A DNA stretch of 64,000 nucleotides, from positions 299,723-363,722 of the forward strand of contig NZ_LIVT01000006.1 of assembly GCF_001905905.1 (NCBI RefSeq), written 5' to 3'. A model generated the notes under the pieces. It was not told where the DNA came from. It was given only the letters and a program-made list of their open reading frames with translations, and ran no database searches. This document shows positions 52,217-61,281 of the stretch, piece after piece. A program made the position numbers and the translations under genes. Every line of letters begins with the position of its first letter. Within the stretch, counting starts at the first letter, position 1. The DNA comes from Streptomyces sp. CB02366. Its GTDB lineage: Bacteria > Actinomycetota > Actinomycetes > Streptomycetales > Streptomycetaceae.

Positions 52217-53101
52217 GTGCCAACGGCCCTCCTAACATGGGCGATCCGTCTTCGGGGTCCGTGGCGTCTCGCGGGAGACGTGTACGCCCGAAACCGTGAG
52301 GAGCGACTCATCGTCGACATCAGCAAGCCCAGTGTCGCCAGAATGTACGACCACCTTTTAGGCGGCACCGACAATTACCAAGTAGACCGCGACGCCTGTG
52401 ATGAACTACTCCGCATGGCGCCGAGTACCCGAAGCCTGGCCTTGGCCAACCGGGCTTTCCTGGTCCGCTCGGTCAAGTACCTGGCCCGCGAATTCGGCGT
52501 GAGACATTTCCTCGACCACGGATCAGGGCTGCCGACACGTCCGAATGTCCACCAGGTGGCGCAGGAAGTCAATCCCGACAGTCACGTCGTCTATGTCGAC
52601 AACGACCCCATGGTCATCGCGCACGGACGGACGATGCTCGCCGAGGACCCCAGGACGACCGCCGTTCTCGACGCCGACTTCCGCGACACCGAGAAGATCT
52701 TCTCCAGCCCCGAAGTCCGGCGCCTCACACGTGAAAACCTCCCCGTAGCCGCTCTCTTCGTTTCCGTACTCCATTGCATTCCCGACAGCGACGACCCCTG
52801 GTCCCTCGTCGCCGCGGTCGCTGAGCGTCTCCCGTCCGGCAGCTACATGGTGATCTCGCAGCTCGCCAGTCCGGACGCCGAACTGCGCGCCGAGATCACC
52901 GACTTCATGCACGGCATCACCGACGGACGCTGGGGCGAAGTCCGGCCGCCGGACGAGGTCGACCGCTTCTTCGACGGCCTTGAGCTCGTCGGGACATCGA
53001 CGCCGGTCGAGGTGTCCCGGTGGCTGCCCGACAGCGACCTCGCCCCCCGGCAGAAGACCGACGAATGGATCGAGTACGGCGCGGTCGCCCGTATCCGCTG
53101 A
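52217..53101 (+). CDS. DUF574 (PF04672) SAM-dependent methyltransferase
   Basis: Up to 294 residues. The DUF574 signature begins DISKPSVARMYDHLLGGTDNYQVDRDAC. The SAM-binding region follows (FLDHGSGLPTRPNVHQVAQ, with VVYVDNDPMVIAHGR as the acidic loop). This large actinomycete family is assigned to methyltransferases, but substrates are generally unknown. The GTG at 52217 gives about 34 residues before the domain; a GTG at 52280 would start closer to it, and the ribosome site does not decide. The stop is one base from the convergent XRE gene. Confidence 0.82.
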   Translation: MPTALLTWAIRLRGPWRLAGDVYARNREERLIVDISKPSVARMYDHLLGGTDNYQVDRDACDELLRMAPSTRSLALANRAFLVRSVKYLAREFGVRHFLDHGSGLPTRPNVHQVAQEVNPDSHVVYVDNDPMVIAHGRTMLAEDPRTTAVLDADFRDTEKIFSSPEVRRLTRENLPVAALFVSVLHCIPDSDDPWSLVAAVAERLPSGSYMVISQLASPDAELRAEITDFMHGITDGRWGEVRPPDEVDRFFDGLELVGTSTPVEVSRWLPDSDLAPRQKTDEWIEYGAVARIR

Positions 53102-53102
53102 C

Positions 53103-54053
53103 CTACGCCTCGGGCTCCATGGCCAGCCGGTCGATGTACGTCTGGAGCAGCTCCAGCGTCTCCTCCTTCGCCAGGGCCCGCTCCCACCAGTCGTCCATCG
53201 ACGCCTGATAGGTCTCCACCTCGGCGGGATCGACGAGGAACTCCCCGCCCCGGTTCTTGTTCTCCAGGTAGACGGCCTTCCCGGTCTCGCTCTCATGAGG
53301 TTTGAAGAGGGTCATCGCCGGATGGAGCGGCGAGCCCTGCCTCATCGCGCTTCCGGGGAGAACGTGGATATGGATGTTCGGCCTGTTCTCCACCAGGTTG
53401 AACAGGTGGCGCAGCTGCTCCCGCATCACCTTGGCCCCGCCCAGCTCCTTGTTGAGCACCGACTCCGCGAGGACGACGTGAACGATGGGGGCGTCCTCCT
53501 GGTCGAGGAGGCGCTGGCGCATCAGACGCATCTCCAGCCGCCGGTCGATCAGTTCCAGATTCCGCCGCCGTACCTCGGAGTCGTGCTGCGCACGGGAGTA
53601 GTCCGTCATCAGAGCCCGTGCGTAGCCGGCAGTCTGGAGAACGCCGGGGACGTTGATCTCCTGGAAGACCCGGATCACCTTGGAGGTCGCCTCCATGGCG
53701 AGCACGGTGGCGAGCAACTCGCCCACCACGTCGGAGTAGTTCGACCACCACTGCTGTCCCTGGGACTGCCGCATCAGGGTCGCGGCCTCGTCTATGACGT
53801 CCTGCGGAGCCTTGTAGAAGGTGAGCAGGGCGAAGACGCGATCCTCGTTGAGCTGCTCGCCCAGCGCCCGTTCCATCCGGCTCAGGGTGGCCGGCGACCC
53901 GAGGCCCGGCACGTCGGCGACGTCCGTGAGGTTCAGCCGTCGCTGGGCACGCAGATGCCGCAGCAGGGCTCCTACGAGCCGTGCTGCGGCCTGCGGGGTC
54001 GAAGGCGGCCCCTGCTCCTGCTGGCCCACCAGAGCCAGAATCCGACCGGACAT
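53103..54053 (-). CDS. XRE-family regulator with DUF5753 domain
   Basis: The 316-residue protein has an N-terminal XRE HTH (about 25-85: GALLRHLRAQRRLNLTDVADV, SPATLSRMERALGEQ). A DUF5753 domain follows (about 105-305: VFQEINVPGVLQTAGYARAL, FNLVENRPNIHIHVLP). These proteins come in many copies in Streptomyces, usually next to a DUF397 gene, and control development or antibiotic production through regulator-small-protein pairs. The DUF397 partner is encoded 91 bp upstream in the same direction. A GAGGAG site precedes the ATG. Confidence 0.92.
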   Translation of the reverse strand: MSGRILALVGQQEQGPPSTPQAAARLVGALLRHLRAQRRLNLTDVADVPGLGSPATLSRMERALGEQLNEDRVFALLTFYKAPQDVIDEAATLMRQSQGQQWWSNYSDVVGELLATVLAMEATSKVIRVFQEINVPGVLQTAGYARALMTDYSRAQHDSEVRRRNLELIDRRLEMRLMRQRLLDQEDAPIVHVVLAESVLNKELGGAKVMREQLRHLFNLVENRPNIHIHVLPGSAMRQGSPLHPAMTLFKPHESETGKAVYLENKNRGGEFLVDPAEVETYQASMDDWWERALAKEETLELLQTYIDRLAMEPEA

Positions 54054-54144
54054 GTTGAACTCCTCGCGCGTTGACGGCAGTTTGCCGCCACGCGTTCAGA
54101 ATGAACAAGCCGCCACACCAGGTGCAAGCGTTGGCCGCCGCTTT

Positions 54145-54381
54145 TCAGACAGTCAGTTCGGCGAGATCTCCTGTGGCCGACCCCTCGACGAAGGCGATCA
54201 TGGTGCCGCGGCCGAATACCAAAGCGGGGCCGTCCGGCGCCTTGGAGTCCCGGACCGCGACCTGGTTTTCAGCGGGCTCGCATACTTCGACGCAGTTGAT
54301 CGCGTCGTCGCTCCACGAGGACTTCCTCCATTGCGCTCCGGGAATCGAACTCGCGGTCATCCCGGTGTAGAGATCCTGCAT
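54145..54381 (-). CDS. DUF397 small protein
   Basis: This 78-residue DUF397 protein has the family motif WRKSSWSDDAINCVEVCE, then VAVRDSKAPDGPALVF and a C-terminal strand with AFVEG. DUF397 proteins act with XRE/DUF5753 regulators, probably as antagonists or modulators, as in the whiJ-type pairs of Streptomyces. The ATG at 54381 has GGAG nine bases upstream. The usual gene order has the regulator first; here the small protein gene is upstream. Confidence 0.92.
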   Translation of the reverse strand: MQDLYTGMTASSIPGAQWRKSSWSDDAINCVEVCEPAENQVAVRDSKAPDGPALVFGRGTMIAFVEGSATGDLAELTV

Positions 54382-55134
54382 GTGTCATCGCTCCTTCCCT
54401 GCCTGAGCTGCACTGATGCCCGCGTGCCGCCCAAGACGCACCTGACGATCCGACGGTTTCGCAGGGTGGTGAAAATTTCACGACCCCTTGAGAGCACGTG
54501 AAATCCTAGGCCCTTCAGCGCGTTGGTGGAGTCCCCCGAAAGAGCGGTATCGGTGAGACGGAAAGCATTAATATGCTTAATTCGCCGTTCGGGATCGATG
54601 CCGCCTCTCTGTCGCCGAGGTTGGCTGGACTTGCCCTGTGGAGAACAGAGAGGGAAGCGGTCGGTCGACCGGGCAAGAAATTCAGCATTCAATAGATCCG
54701 ACGCGTGCGGGGAAGCCGGCCCTCCCGCTTCCGATACGGGCACGGGTAATCGCGATCATGAAGTGTCCCTTTGCCGCCACCGCCACCGCCACCGCCACGG
54801 ACGCGGCATCCGCCCCCTGCTGATTCGGACAGTCCTTGGGCAGGAGTGGTGCAGGCTCGGCCTTGGGGTGGGGCCCGCGCCCGGGCCCCCGCGCCCGCTA
54901 CGACGCCGCGGACAGTTCTGTGTGCAGGCGCGGCGGTCTGTGTACCCGCCGCCGCGATGGGTCCCCGCACCGAGCCGGGCTTCGTGGCTGATGGGCCGCG
55001 GCCGGCAGCCGCCCCCGCTCACAGCCCGCACGAGCGGACCCACCGGCAGCCGTGGCCGGCGGAGGTCCGCCGGCCACGGCTGCCGCGTGTGCGCCTCCGG
55101 GGCGAGGAGAGCCGGCCCGCCCCCGCCCGCCGGG
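54382..55134. other. Intergenic region between DUF397 and cupin genes
   Basis: About 750 bp with no supported gene. It includes the AT-rich dyad and nearly four copies of the hexamer GCCACC (54776-54798). From 54830 on it is very GC-rich, with frames of low-complexity sequence in both strands. The DUF397 promoter must lie in its first part. Confidence 0.5.
54563..54578. promoter_or_regulatory. AT-rich dyad AAGCAT-TAAT-ATGCTT
   Basis: Six-base perfect arms at 54563-54568 and 54573-54578 in the AT-richest stretch near here, about 180 bp upstream of the DUF397 gene. It is a reasonable operator for the XRE regulator or a divergently acting protein. Unproven. Confidence 0.4.
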
Positions 55135-55530
55135 TCAGGTTCCGAGGGCGTGCCCGGTCGTGGAGTCCACGTGCTCCGGGATCTCGTCGTGGCGATCGCC
55201 CACGGACGGCGTCCCGGTGGGCTCGAACAGGAGGATCGCGGTGGGGGACGGAGCGTACGGCTTGTGCTCCGTGCCCCGGGGAACGGTGAAGACCGCCCCC
55301 CGGGGCAGCAGGACCGTGCGCTCACCGTCGGGCTCGCGCAAGGAGATGTGCAGCTCGCCGTCGAGTACCAGGAAGAACTCGTCGGTGTCGTCGTGGACGT
55401 GCCAGAGATGTTCGCCCTCGACCTTCGCGACGCGGACGTCGTAGTCGTTGACGCGCGTGACGATGCGGGGACTCCACAGGGCGTCGAAGGAGGCCAGAGC
55501 CTGGCTGAGGGAGAGGGGTTCGCTACTCAC
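55135..55530 (-). CDS. Cupin-domain protein
   Basis: A 131-residue single cupin. Motif 1 reads GEHLWHVHDDTDEFFLVLDGEL, with the full H-x-H-E/D-type metal set. Motif 2 is LPRGAVFTVPRGTEHKPYA, with the final His. Unlike the cupin in the biosynthetic cluster, this one should bind a metal ion. Similar small cupins act as dioxygenases, isomerases or sensors; the substrate is unknown. GTG start. It is divergent from a GlxA-type regulator gene 52 bp away, which may control it. Confidence 0.82.
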   Translation of the reverse strand: MSSEPLSLSQALASFDALWSPRIVTRVNDYDVRVAKVEGEHLWHVHDDTDEFFLVLDGELHISLREPDGERTVLLPRGAVFTVPRGTEHKPYAPSPTAILLFEPTGTPSVGDRHDEIPEHVDSTTGHALGT

Positions 55531-55582
55531 GGGCTCATCCTGCGCTGTTCGACAGGGCCGCCGTGAGTGCTAGGAATCGCAC

Positions 55583-56575
55583 ATGACGAAAGAATCCTCG
55601 CAGGCGGTTCCCGCGGCGGACGTGCACCGGGTCGTCGTGATCGTGGACGAGAACTCCAACCCCTTCGAGCTCGGCTGCGCGACCGAGGTCTTCGGTCTGC
55701 GCAGACCGGAGATCGGCCGTGATCTCTACGACTTCGGACTCTGCTCCCCCGAGCCCCGCACCCTCATGAGGGACGGATTCTTCACGCTCACGGGAGTCGC
55801 CGGGCTGGAAGCGGCCGACACGGCGGACACCTTGATCGTCCCCAACCGCCCGGACGTCGAGGCGCCCCGCCGCCCCGCTGTACTCGACGCCGTCCGGCGG
55901 GCGCACGCACGCGGTGCGCGGCTGGTCGGCTTCTGCAGCGGCGCCTTCACCCTGGCCGAGGCCGGAGTCCTCGACGGGCGCCGGGCCACCGCGCACTGGC
56001 AGTGGGCGGATTCCTTCCGGGCCCGCTTCCCCTCCGTCCGCTTCGCCTCGGACGTGCTGTTCGTGGACGACGGCGACATCCTCACCGCGGCGGGCAGCGC
56101 GGCCGCGCTCGACCTCGGGCTGCATGTGGTCCGCCGCGACCACGGCGCGGAGATCGCCAACTCGGTGAGCCGGCGCCTGGTCTTCGCCGCGCACCGGGAC
56201 GGCGGGCAGCGGCAGTTCGTGGAGCGGCCCATGCCCGACCTGCCCGACGAGTCCCTGGCGCCCGTCCTGGCCTGGGCCCAGGAACGGTTGGACTCGCCGC
56301 TCACCGTCCCGGACCTCGCGGCCCGTGCGGCGGTCAGTCCGGCGACGTTGCACCGCCGCTTCCGGGCGCAACTGGGCACGACGCCGTTGACGTGGCTCAC
56401 GGGGGAACGCGTCGCTCTGGCGTGCCGGCTGATCGAGCGGGGCGAGTCCCGGTTCGAGGTGGTCGCGCGACGCAGCGGGCTGGGCACCGCCGCCCGTCTG
56501 CGCGCCCTGATGCGTCGCGAGACCGGCATCACCCCGTCGGCGTACAGGAGCCGGTTCGGCCCGGGGGCGGGCTGA
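55583..56575 (+). CDS. GlxA family AraC-type regulator with DJ-1/PfpI domain
   Basis: This 330-residue regulator joins an N-terminal class I amidotransferase-like (DJ-1/PfpI) domain to a C-terminal AraC HTH pair. In the first domain, GFCSGAFTLAEAGVLDGRRATAHW carries the nucleophile-elbow Cys. The HTH part (about 230-325) reads LTVPDLAARAAVSPATLHRRFRAQ with LTGERVALACRLIE. GlxA proteins respond to small metabolites and activate catabolic genes. Divergent from the cupin gene. An AGGA site lies 8 bp before the ATG. Confidence 0.9.
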   Translation: MTKESSQAVPAADVHRVVVIVDENSNPFELGCATEVFGLRRPEIGRDLYDFGLCSPEPRTLMRDGFFTLTGVAGLEAADTADTLIVPNRPDVEAPRRPAVLDAVRRAHARGARLVGFCSGAFTLAEAGVLDGRRATAHWQWADSFRARFPSVRFASDVLFVDDGDILTAAGSAAALDLGLHVVRRDHGAEIANSVSRRLVFAAHRDGGQRQFVERPMPDLPDESLAPVLAWAQERLDSPLTVPDLAARAAVSPATLHRRFRAQLGTTPLTWLTGERVALACRLIERGESRFEVVARRSGLGTAARLRALMRRETGITPSAYRSRFGPGAG

Positions 56576-56767
56576 CGGCACGTGTCCCCGGGCGGCGAAC
56601 CGGCGTTTCGAGGCAGACGTGCCCCGGCCCGGTGGGACCGTCCTCGCCGGGCGCCCCGACCACGACTGTGCGCACGGCGGCAGACTCGCGGGCCGGGCGC
56701 GGGCAGCGGGGGCGTGCCGGGACGGCGGCCCGCACCGGGCGAGGGCGTACCTGTGCGAAAGCCGGGT

Positions 56768-57259
56768 TCACCGACTCGTCAGGATCTGCGGGGACAGGTT
56801 CTTGACCATGGTGGTGGTCCAGCGCATCTGCCGCAGCGTCCGGGGGTGGCAGGACGTCGCCAGGTCCAGCAGACGTGTGTCCTTCGCCGCCCGCGCCGCC
56901 TGGGCGAGCATCTCCCAGTACAGGGAGTTGCCCGCCGCGCCGAGATGGAGTCCCCGCAGGTCTTCGAGCAGGAGGAGACCTGGCGGGGGCCGATGGTCCG
57001 GGATCGCGGCGGACTCCTCGCGGAACGTCGGCGCCGGACCGGCGGTGGGCCGGTGCGCGGGACCGTCCAGGTCCAGGCCGTAGTGCCCGGCTGCCGCCGC
57101 CAGGCGGACGCAGTGCTCGTTCGACCAGGCGACCAGGTCCTTCGCGACGTGGTGGACCTCGTGTTCGGCGCTGTGGCGTTCCGCGACGGCGGCCAGTTCC
57201 CCGGCCAGCCGCCGCTCCCCGTCGTGCAGCGCCCGCAGGACGAGGGCGATCGCGTTCAC
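56768..57259 (-). CDS. Small helical protein coupled to the molybdopterin oxidoreductase
   Basis: A 163-residue, largely helical protein rich in His, Glu and Arg (LALVLRALHDGERRLAGELAAVAERH, HEVHHVAKDLVAWSNEHC). The arrangement of E/H residues on the first helices recalls ferritin-like or haemerythrin-like bundles, but I cannot assign a family. The GTG at 57259 overlaps the stop of the oxidoreductase gene (GTGA), so the two are translationally coupled and probably work together as partner, chaperone or metal carrier. Confidence 0.7.
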   Translation of the reverse strand: MNAIALVLRALHDGERRLAGELAAVAERHSAEHEVHHVAKDLVAWSNEHCVRLAAAAGHYGLDLDGPAHRPTAGPAPTFREESAAIPDHRPPPGLLLLEDLRGLHLGAAGNSLYWEMLAQAARAAKDTRLLDLATSCHPRTLRQMRWTTTMVKNLSPQILTSR

Positions 57260-59745
57260 CGCGAGGCTCCGTCGGTACCGTCCCCGTGGGTGTCGGTCGT
57301 CTCCCGGACCCGTGCCGGGGGGCCGCCCCGGGTGGGGCGGATCCCGCCCGTGCGCAAGGGCGCCGACGCGGTGGTCGTGGGGGCCGGAGCGGAGCGCCCC
57401 GCGCCCTTCTCGACGAGGGCGAGCGCGGCGGCGGCCGTCTTGAACAGCGGCTGCTTGGACGCCGGATCCCAGGCGGTGACGGTCGTCTCGTTCGCCGCGC
57501 GCGGCGGGGTTCCGTCGCCCGGACCCGAACCGGAGGCCGTGTCCCAGTAGCCGTAGTGGAAGGGGACGAACAGCAGGCCGGGCCGGATACCGGTGATCCT
57601 CAGACGCCCGCGCAGAGCGCCCCGGGGGCTGGTGACTTCCACGAGGTCGCCCTCCTCCAGTCCACGGGCTGCCGCGTCCGGGGAAGAGATCTCCACCCAT
57701 ACGTCGGGCGCCGCCGCGTTCAGCTGAGGGACCCGGCCCGTCTTGGTACGGGTGTGGAAGTGGTAGAGGGTGCGCCCGGTGGTGAGCTGGAACGGGTGGT
57801 CGCCGTCCGGCGCTTCCTGCGGGGGAACGTACTCGGCGGCCTTCAGCATCGCCTTGCCTCCCGGGTTGAGGGACCGGTACTCGACGGCTGTGGCGGAGGC
57901 GCCGGTGAGGAGGTCCTTGCCGTAGCTCTCGCACACGTTTGGGTCCGCCCAGGTGATTCCCCGGGTGTACAGGCGGTGGGTTCCCTCCGGCGCCTGCTCG
58001 GTGCACGGCCACTGGATTCCGCTGCCCCCGCGGAGCCTTTCGTAGGTGAGACCGGTGTAGTCGCAGGGGCGGCCGGCGCTGCAGCGCTTCCACGCCTCGA
58101 AGGCGGACTCAGGGTCGTGCCAGGTGATCAGCGGCGCACCGTCCTTGTCGGTGAAGCCCATGCGCCGGGCGTAGTCGAGGAAGATGTCCAGGTCCGGCCG
58201 TGCCTCGCCCGGCGGTTCCACCGCCTTGTCGGACAGGTGCACGGTGCGGTCCGCGTTCGTGAAGGCGCCGGTCTTCTCGCCCCACGTCGCCGCCGGCAGG
58301 ACCACGTCCGCCAGCTGGGCGGTCTCCGTCGGGAACAGGTCCTGGACCACGACGAACAGCCGCTCCTGGGACAGGATGGAGCGGATGCGCGACAGCTCGG
58401 GCAGGGATACGGCAGGGTTGGTGCCGCTGATCCACAGCATGCGGATCGAGCCCTGCTCCGCGTAGCGGAACATCTGCATGGCGTGGGTGGGCGGGGCGTA
58501 GTGCGGGATCGTCGCGGGTTCGACGTTCCAGACCCGGGCGAGGTCGGCCACGTGCTCGTCGTTCTGCCAGTTCCGGAATCCGGGAAGGTCGCCGTTGGCG
58601 CCGCATTCGCGGGTGTTCTGCGCCGTGGGCTGCCCGTTCATCTGCAGTACGCCGGCGCCCGGCCGTCCCAGCATGCCGCGCAGGAGGTGCAGGTTGTTGA
58701 TCTGCACGGCGGCGGCGGTGGCCTGGTGGGACTGGTAGACCCCCTGCAGGACGGTGGAAAGGAGCCTGTCGGCCGTGCCGAGCACCTCGGCCGCTTCCCC
58801 GATCCGCGCCGCCGGAACGTCGCAGATGCGCGACGCCCACGCGGGGGTGCACTCCTGGACCGTCTTCGCCAGTTCGTCGAATCCGACGGTGTGGGCGTCG
58901 ACGTAGGCCTGGTCGACGCGGCCGCCGCGGATGATCTCGTGCAGGATCGCGTTGAGCAGGGCCACGTTCGTCCCGACCCGCGGAGCCAGGTGCACGGCAG
59001 CCGCCCGCGCGACCTGCGTGGGCCGCGGATCCACGCATACCAGGCGGGGCGGGTCGCCCCCGTCGAGCCGGTCGAGGACGCGCATCCACTGCACGGGCTG
59101 GGTCTCGGCGAGGTTGTGGCCGAACAGCGCGATCACATCGGCGTGGTCGATGTCGTCGTACGTACCGGGCTGGCCGTCGCAGCCGAAGGACTCCTTGAGC
59201 GCCTCGGCCGCCGTCGAGGTGCACAGACGCGTGTTCCCGTCGAGGTGGTTCGTGCCGATACCGGCCCGGGCCGCGACCGCCAGCGTGTAGTACTCCTCCA
59301 GGAACAGCTGGCCGGAGGTGTAGAACCCGATCGATCCGGGCCCCCGTTCCCGGAGCAGGTCACGGGAGCGAGCGGCCACCAGGCCCATCGCGGTGTCCCA
59401 GTCCGTCGGGACCAGCTTCCCGTCACGGCGGACGAGCGGTTGGGTCAGGCGGTCCGGTGAGGCGTTGGCCTGCCAGCCGAACACGTCCTTCGGCCCCAGC
59501 CGGCCGCGATTGACCCGGTCCGCCTTCCGGCCGCGCACCCCGACCATCCGGCCGTCCTTGACCGCGATGTCCATGGCGTCACCGTCGGAATGCAGGATCG
59601 AAGCGGTCTGGACCCACCGCTCCACGTCCTCGGTCTCCACGCCTTCCGACAGGTGGGCGTCCACCCGCGCGGGCCACGCCCGGCCGCGGGCGTACGGGGT
59701 ACGGCCGCCCCACGGCCGCGCGATCCGGTCGACCCACGTCTCCAT
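57256..59745 (-). CDS. Molybdopterin oxidoreductase without the N-terminal [4Fe-4S] cysteines
   Basis: The 829-residue enzyme belongs to the DMSO-reductase superfamily, closest to NasA/FdhF-like assimilatory enzymes. The probable Mo-ligand Cys175 lies in GNTRLCTSTAAEALKESFG. Further cofactor-binding segments are DIDHADVIALFGHNLAETQ, LRGMLGRPGAGVLQMNGQP and the C-terminal TGRTLYHFHTRTKTGRV. The expected N-terminal cluster motif (C-x2-C-x3-C) is replaced by ASILHSDGDAMD (about residues 45-56), without cysteines, so a [4Fe-4S] cluster cannot form there. Either the enzyme receives electrons another way, like type III enzymes, or it has lost redox function. ATG 59745 has GGGAGG upstream. Confidence 0.88.
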   Translation of the reverse strand: METWVDRIARPWGGRTPYARGRAWPARVDAHLSEGVETEDVERWVQTASILHSDGDAMDIAVKDGRMVGVRGRKADRVNRGRLGPKDVFGWQANASPDRLTQPLVRRDGKLVPTDWDTAMGLVAARSRDLLRERGPGSIGFYTSGQLFLEEYYTLAVAARAGIGTNHLDGNTRLCTSTAAEALKESFGCDGQPGTYDDIDHADVIALFGHNLAETQPVQWMRVLDRLDGGDPPRLVCVDPRPTQVARAAAVHLAPRVGTNVALLNAILHEIIRGGRVDQAYVDAHTVGFDELAKTVQECTPAWASRICDVPAARIGEAAEVLGTADRLLSTVLQGVYQSHQATAAAVQINNLHLLRGMLGRPGAGVLQMNGQPTAQNTRECGANGDLPGFRNWQNDEHVADLARVWNVEPATIPHYAPPTHAMQMFRYAEQGSIRMLWISGTNPAVSLPELSRIRSILSQERLFVVVQDLFPTETAQLADVVLPAATWGEKTGAFTNADRTVHLSDKAVEPPGEARPDLDIFLDYARRMGFTDKDGAPLITWHDPESAFEAWKRCSAGRPCDYTGLTYERLRGGSGIQWPCTEQAPEGTHRLYTRGITWADPNVCESYGKDLLTGASATAVEYRSLNPGGKAMLKAAEYVPPQEAPDGDHPFQLTTGRTLYHFHTRTKTGRVPQLNAAAPDVWVEISSPDAAARGLEEGDLVEVTSPRGALRGRLRITGIRPGLLFVPFHYGYWDTASGSGPGDGTPPRAANETTVTAWDPASKQPLFKTAAAALALVEKGAGRSAPAPTTTASAPLRTGGIRPTRGGPPARVRETTDTHGDGTDGASR

Positions 59746-59919
59746 ACGCACCTCCCGGACGGCGCCCGCCGGCGCCCGTTTCCTCGACCGGCCATCAGTA
59801 CCCGCCACGGGCGTTCCCTAACGGGGAGGCGTCGCCCCGCGTACGTCCACGCATGGGCCCGCCGTCATCGGGCACGCGGCCGAACACACACCACCGTCCC
59901 CCTGCGAAAGGACCCCCGC

Positions 59920-61200
59920 ATGCCCGAGGACCACCGTCAGAACATCTTCGTCATCGGCCTCGACGAGGCCAACCTGCCCACCTTGCGCGCCGTTCCGGAC
60001 GCGGACGCCTACCGCTTCCACGGGCTGCTCACCCCGGAGGAGCTCCAGGAGGGCGAGGTCTCCGTGAACGACCTCCTCGACCGGGCCCGCAAGGTGCTCG
60101 ACGCGCACGAGGGGAGCATCGACGCCATCGTGGGCTACTGGGACTTCCCCGTCAGCACCATGGTCCCGATCCTCGGCAAGGAGTACGGCACCCGCACCAC
60201 GAGCCTGGAGTCCGTGGTGAAGTGCGAGCACAAGTACTGGAGCCGGCTGGAGCAGCGCAAGGCGGTCGACGCGTATCCGCGCTTCGGCCGCGTCGACCTC
60301 GACACCGACGACCCGCGGCCGCCCGAGGGCGTCTCCTTCCCGATGTGGCTCAAGCCCGCCCTCGCCTACTCGTCCGAGCTGGCCTTCGGTGTGAAGGACG
60401 AGAGCGAGTTCCGTGCCGCGGTGAAGGAGATCCGGAGCGGGATCGGACGGGTCGGGCGGCCCTTCGAGACCGTGCTCGACATGCTGGAACTGCCCGAGGA
60501 GATGGACGGCGTCGGCGGCGAGGTCTGCCTCGCGGAAGAGGCGATGACCGGAATCCAGGTGGCCGTCGAGGGCTACGTCCACGAGGGCCGGCCCACCGTC
60601 TACGGAGTGCTGGACTCGATCAACTACCCCGACTCGTCCTGCTTCCTGCGCCACCAGTACCCCAGCACCCTGCCGCCCGACGTCATCCGCACCCTGCACG
60701 ACGTCAGCGAGCGCACGATGCGCCAGATCGGCTTCGACACGGCCACCTTCAGCATCGAGTACTTCTACGACCCCAAGACCCGTGACGTCAGCCTGCTGGA
60801 GATCAACCCCCGCCACTCCCAATCCCACGCGGAGCTGTTCCAGTACGTCGACGGCGTCCCCAACCACCACCGGATGATCGCGCTGGCGCTCGGCCGCGAC
60901 CCGGCCCTGCCCGGCGGCAGGGGCGACTACGCCATGGCGGCCAAGTGGTACTACCGCTGGTTCACCGACGGCAAGGTGCACGAGATACCCGGCCCGGAGC
61001 GGATCGCCGAGATCGAGAAGGAGATCCCCGGCGTCCGCATCGACGTCGTTCCCGAGGAGGGGCAGAAGCTCTCCACCGTCTCGCAGCAGGACAGCTACAG
61101 CTACGAGGTCGCGCACATCTTCACCGGCGGGAACGATGAGGAGGACCTGCGCCGCAAGTTCGACCGCGCAGTGGCGGCCCTGGGCCTCTCCTTCGACTGA
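59920..61200 (+). CDS. ATP-grasp ligase
   Basis: This 426-residue ATP-grasp protein has the biotin-carboxylase-like fold. Recognisable parts are FPMWLKPALAYSSELAF (nucleotide-binding Lys), CLAEEAMTGIQVAVEGYVHEG (adenine-binding and grasp loop) and LLEINPRHSQSHAELF (metal-binding Glu/Asn). Such enzymes make acyl-phosphates that react with amines, forming amide or peptide bonds. The acceptor is unknown. ATG 59920 follows GAAAGGA. The gene lies 81 bp before a CocE-type hydrolase gene in the same direction, so the pair may form and cleave, or form and transfer, an amide. Confidence 0.85.
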   Translation: MPEDHRQNIFVIGLDEANLPTLRAVPDADAYRFHGLLTPEELQEGEVSVNDLLDRARKVLDAHEGSIDAIVGYWDFPVSTMVPILGKEYGTRTTSLESVVKCEHKYWSRLEQRKAVDAYPRFGRVDLDTDDPRPPEGVSFPMWLKPALAYSSELAFGVKDESEFRAAVKEIRSGIGRVGRPFETVLDMLELPEEMDGVGGEVCLAEEAMTGIQVAVEGYVHEGRPTVYGVLDSINYPDSSCFLRHQYPSTLPPDVIRTLHDVSERTMRQIGFDTATFSIEYFYDPKTRDVSLLEINPRHSQSHAELFQYVDGVPNHHRMIALALGRDPALPGGRGDYAMAAKWYYRWFTDGKVHEIPGPERIAEIEKEIPGVRIDVVPEEGQKLSTVSQQDSYSYEVAHIFTGGNDEEDLRRKFDRAVAALGLSFD

Positions 61201-61281
61201 CCGGCGCGAACCACGGCGACCACGGGCCCGACAGCACCGAGCGGGCCCGGACACCCGAGCAGCAGAGGAGGTCGCAGCACC

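Noticed and set aside
54776..54798. Short tandem GCCACC repeat as a CRISPR or variable-number locus
   Set aside because: Only about four 6-bp units with no spacers; ordinary low-complexity sequence. No CRISPR array was seen anywhere in the window.
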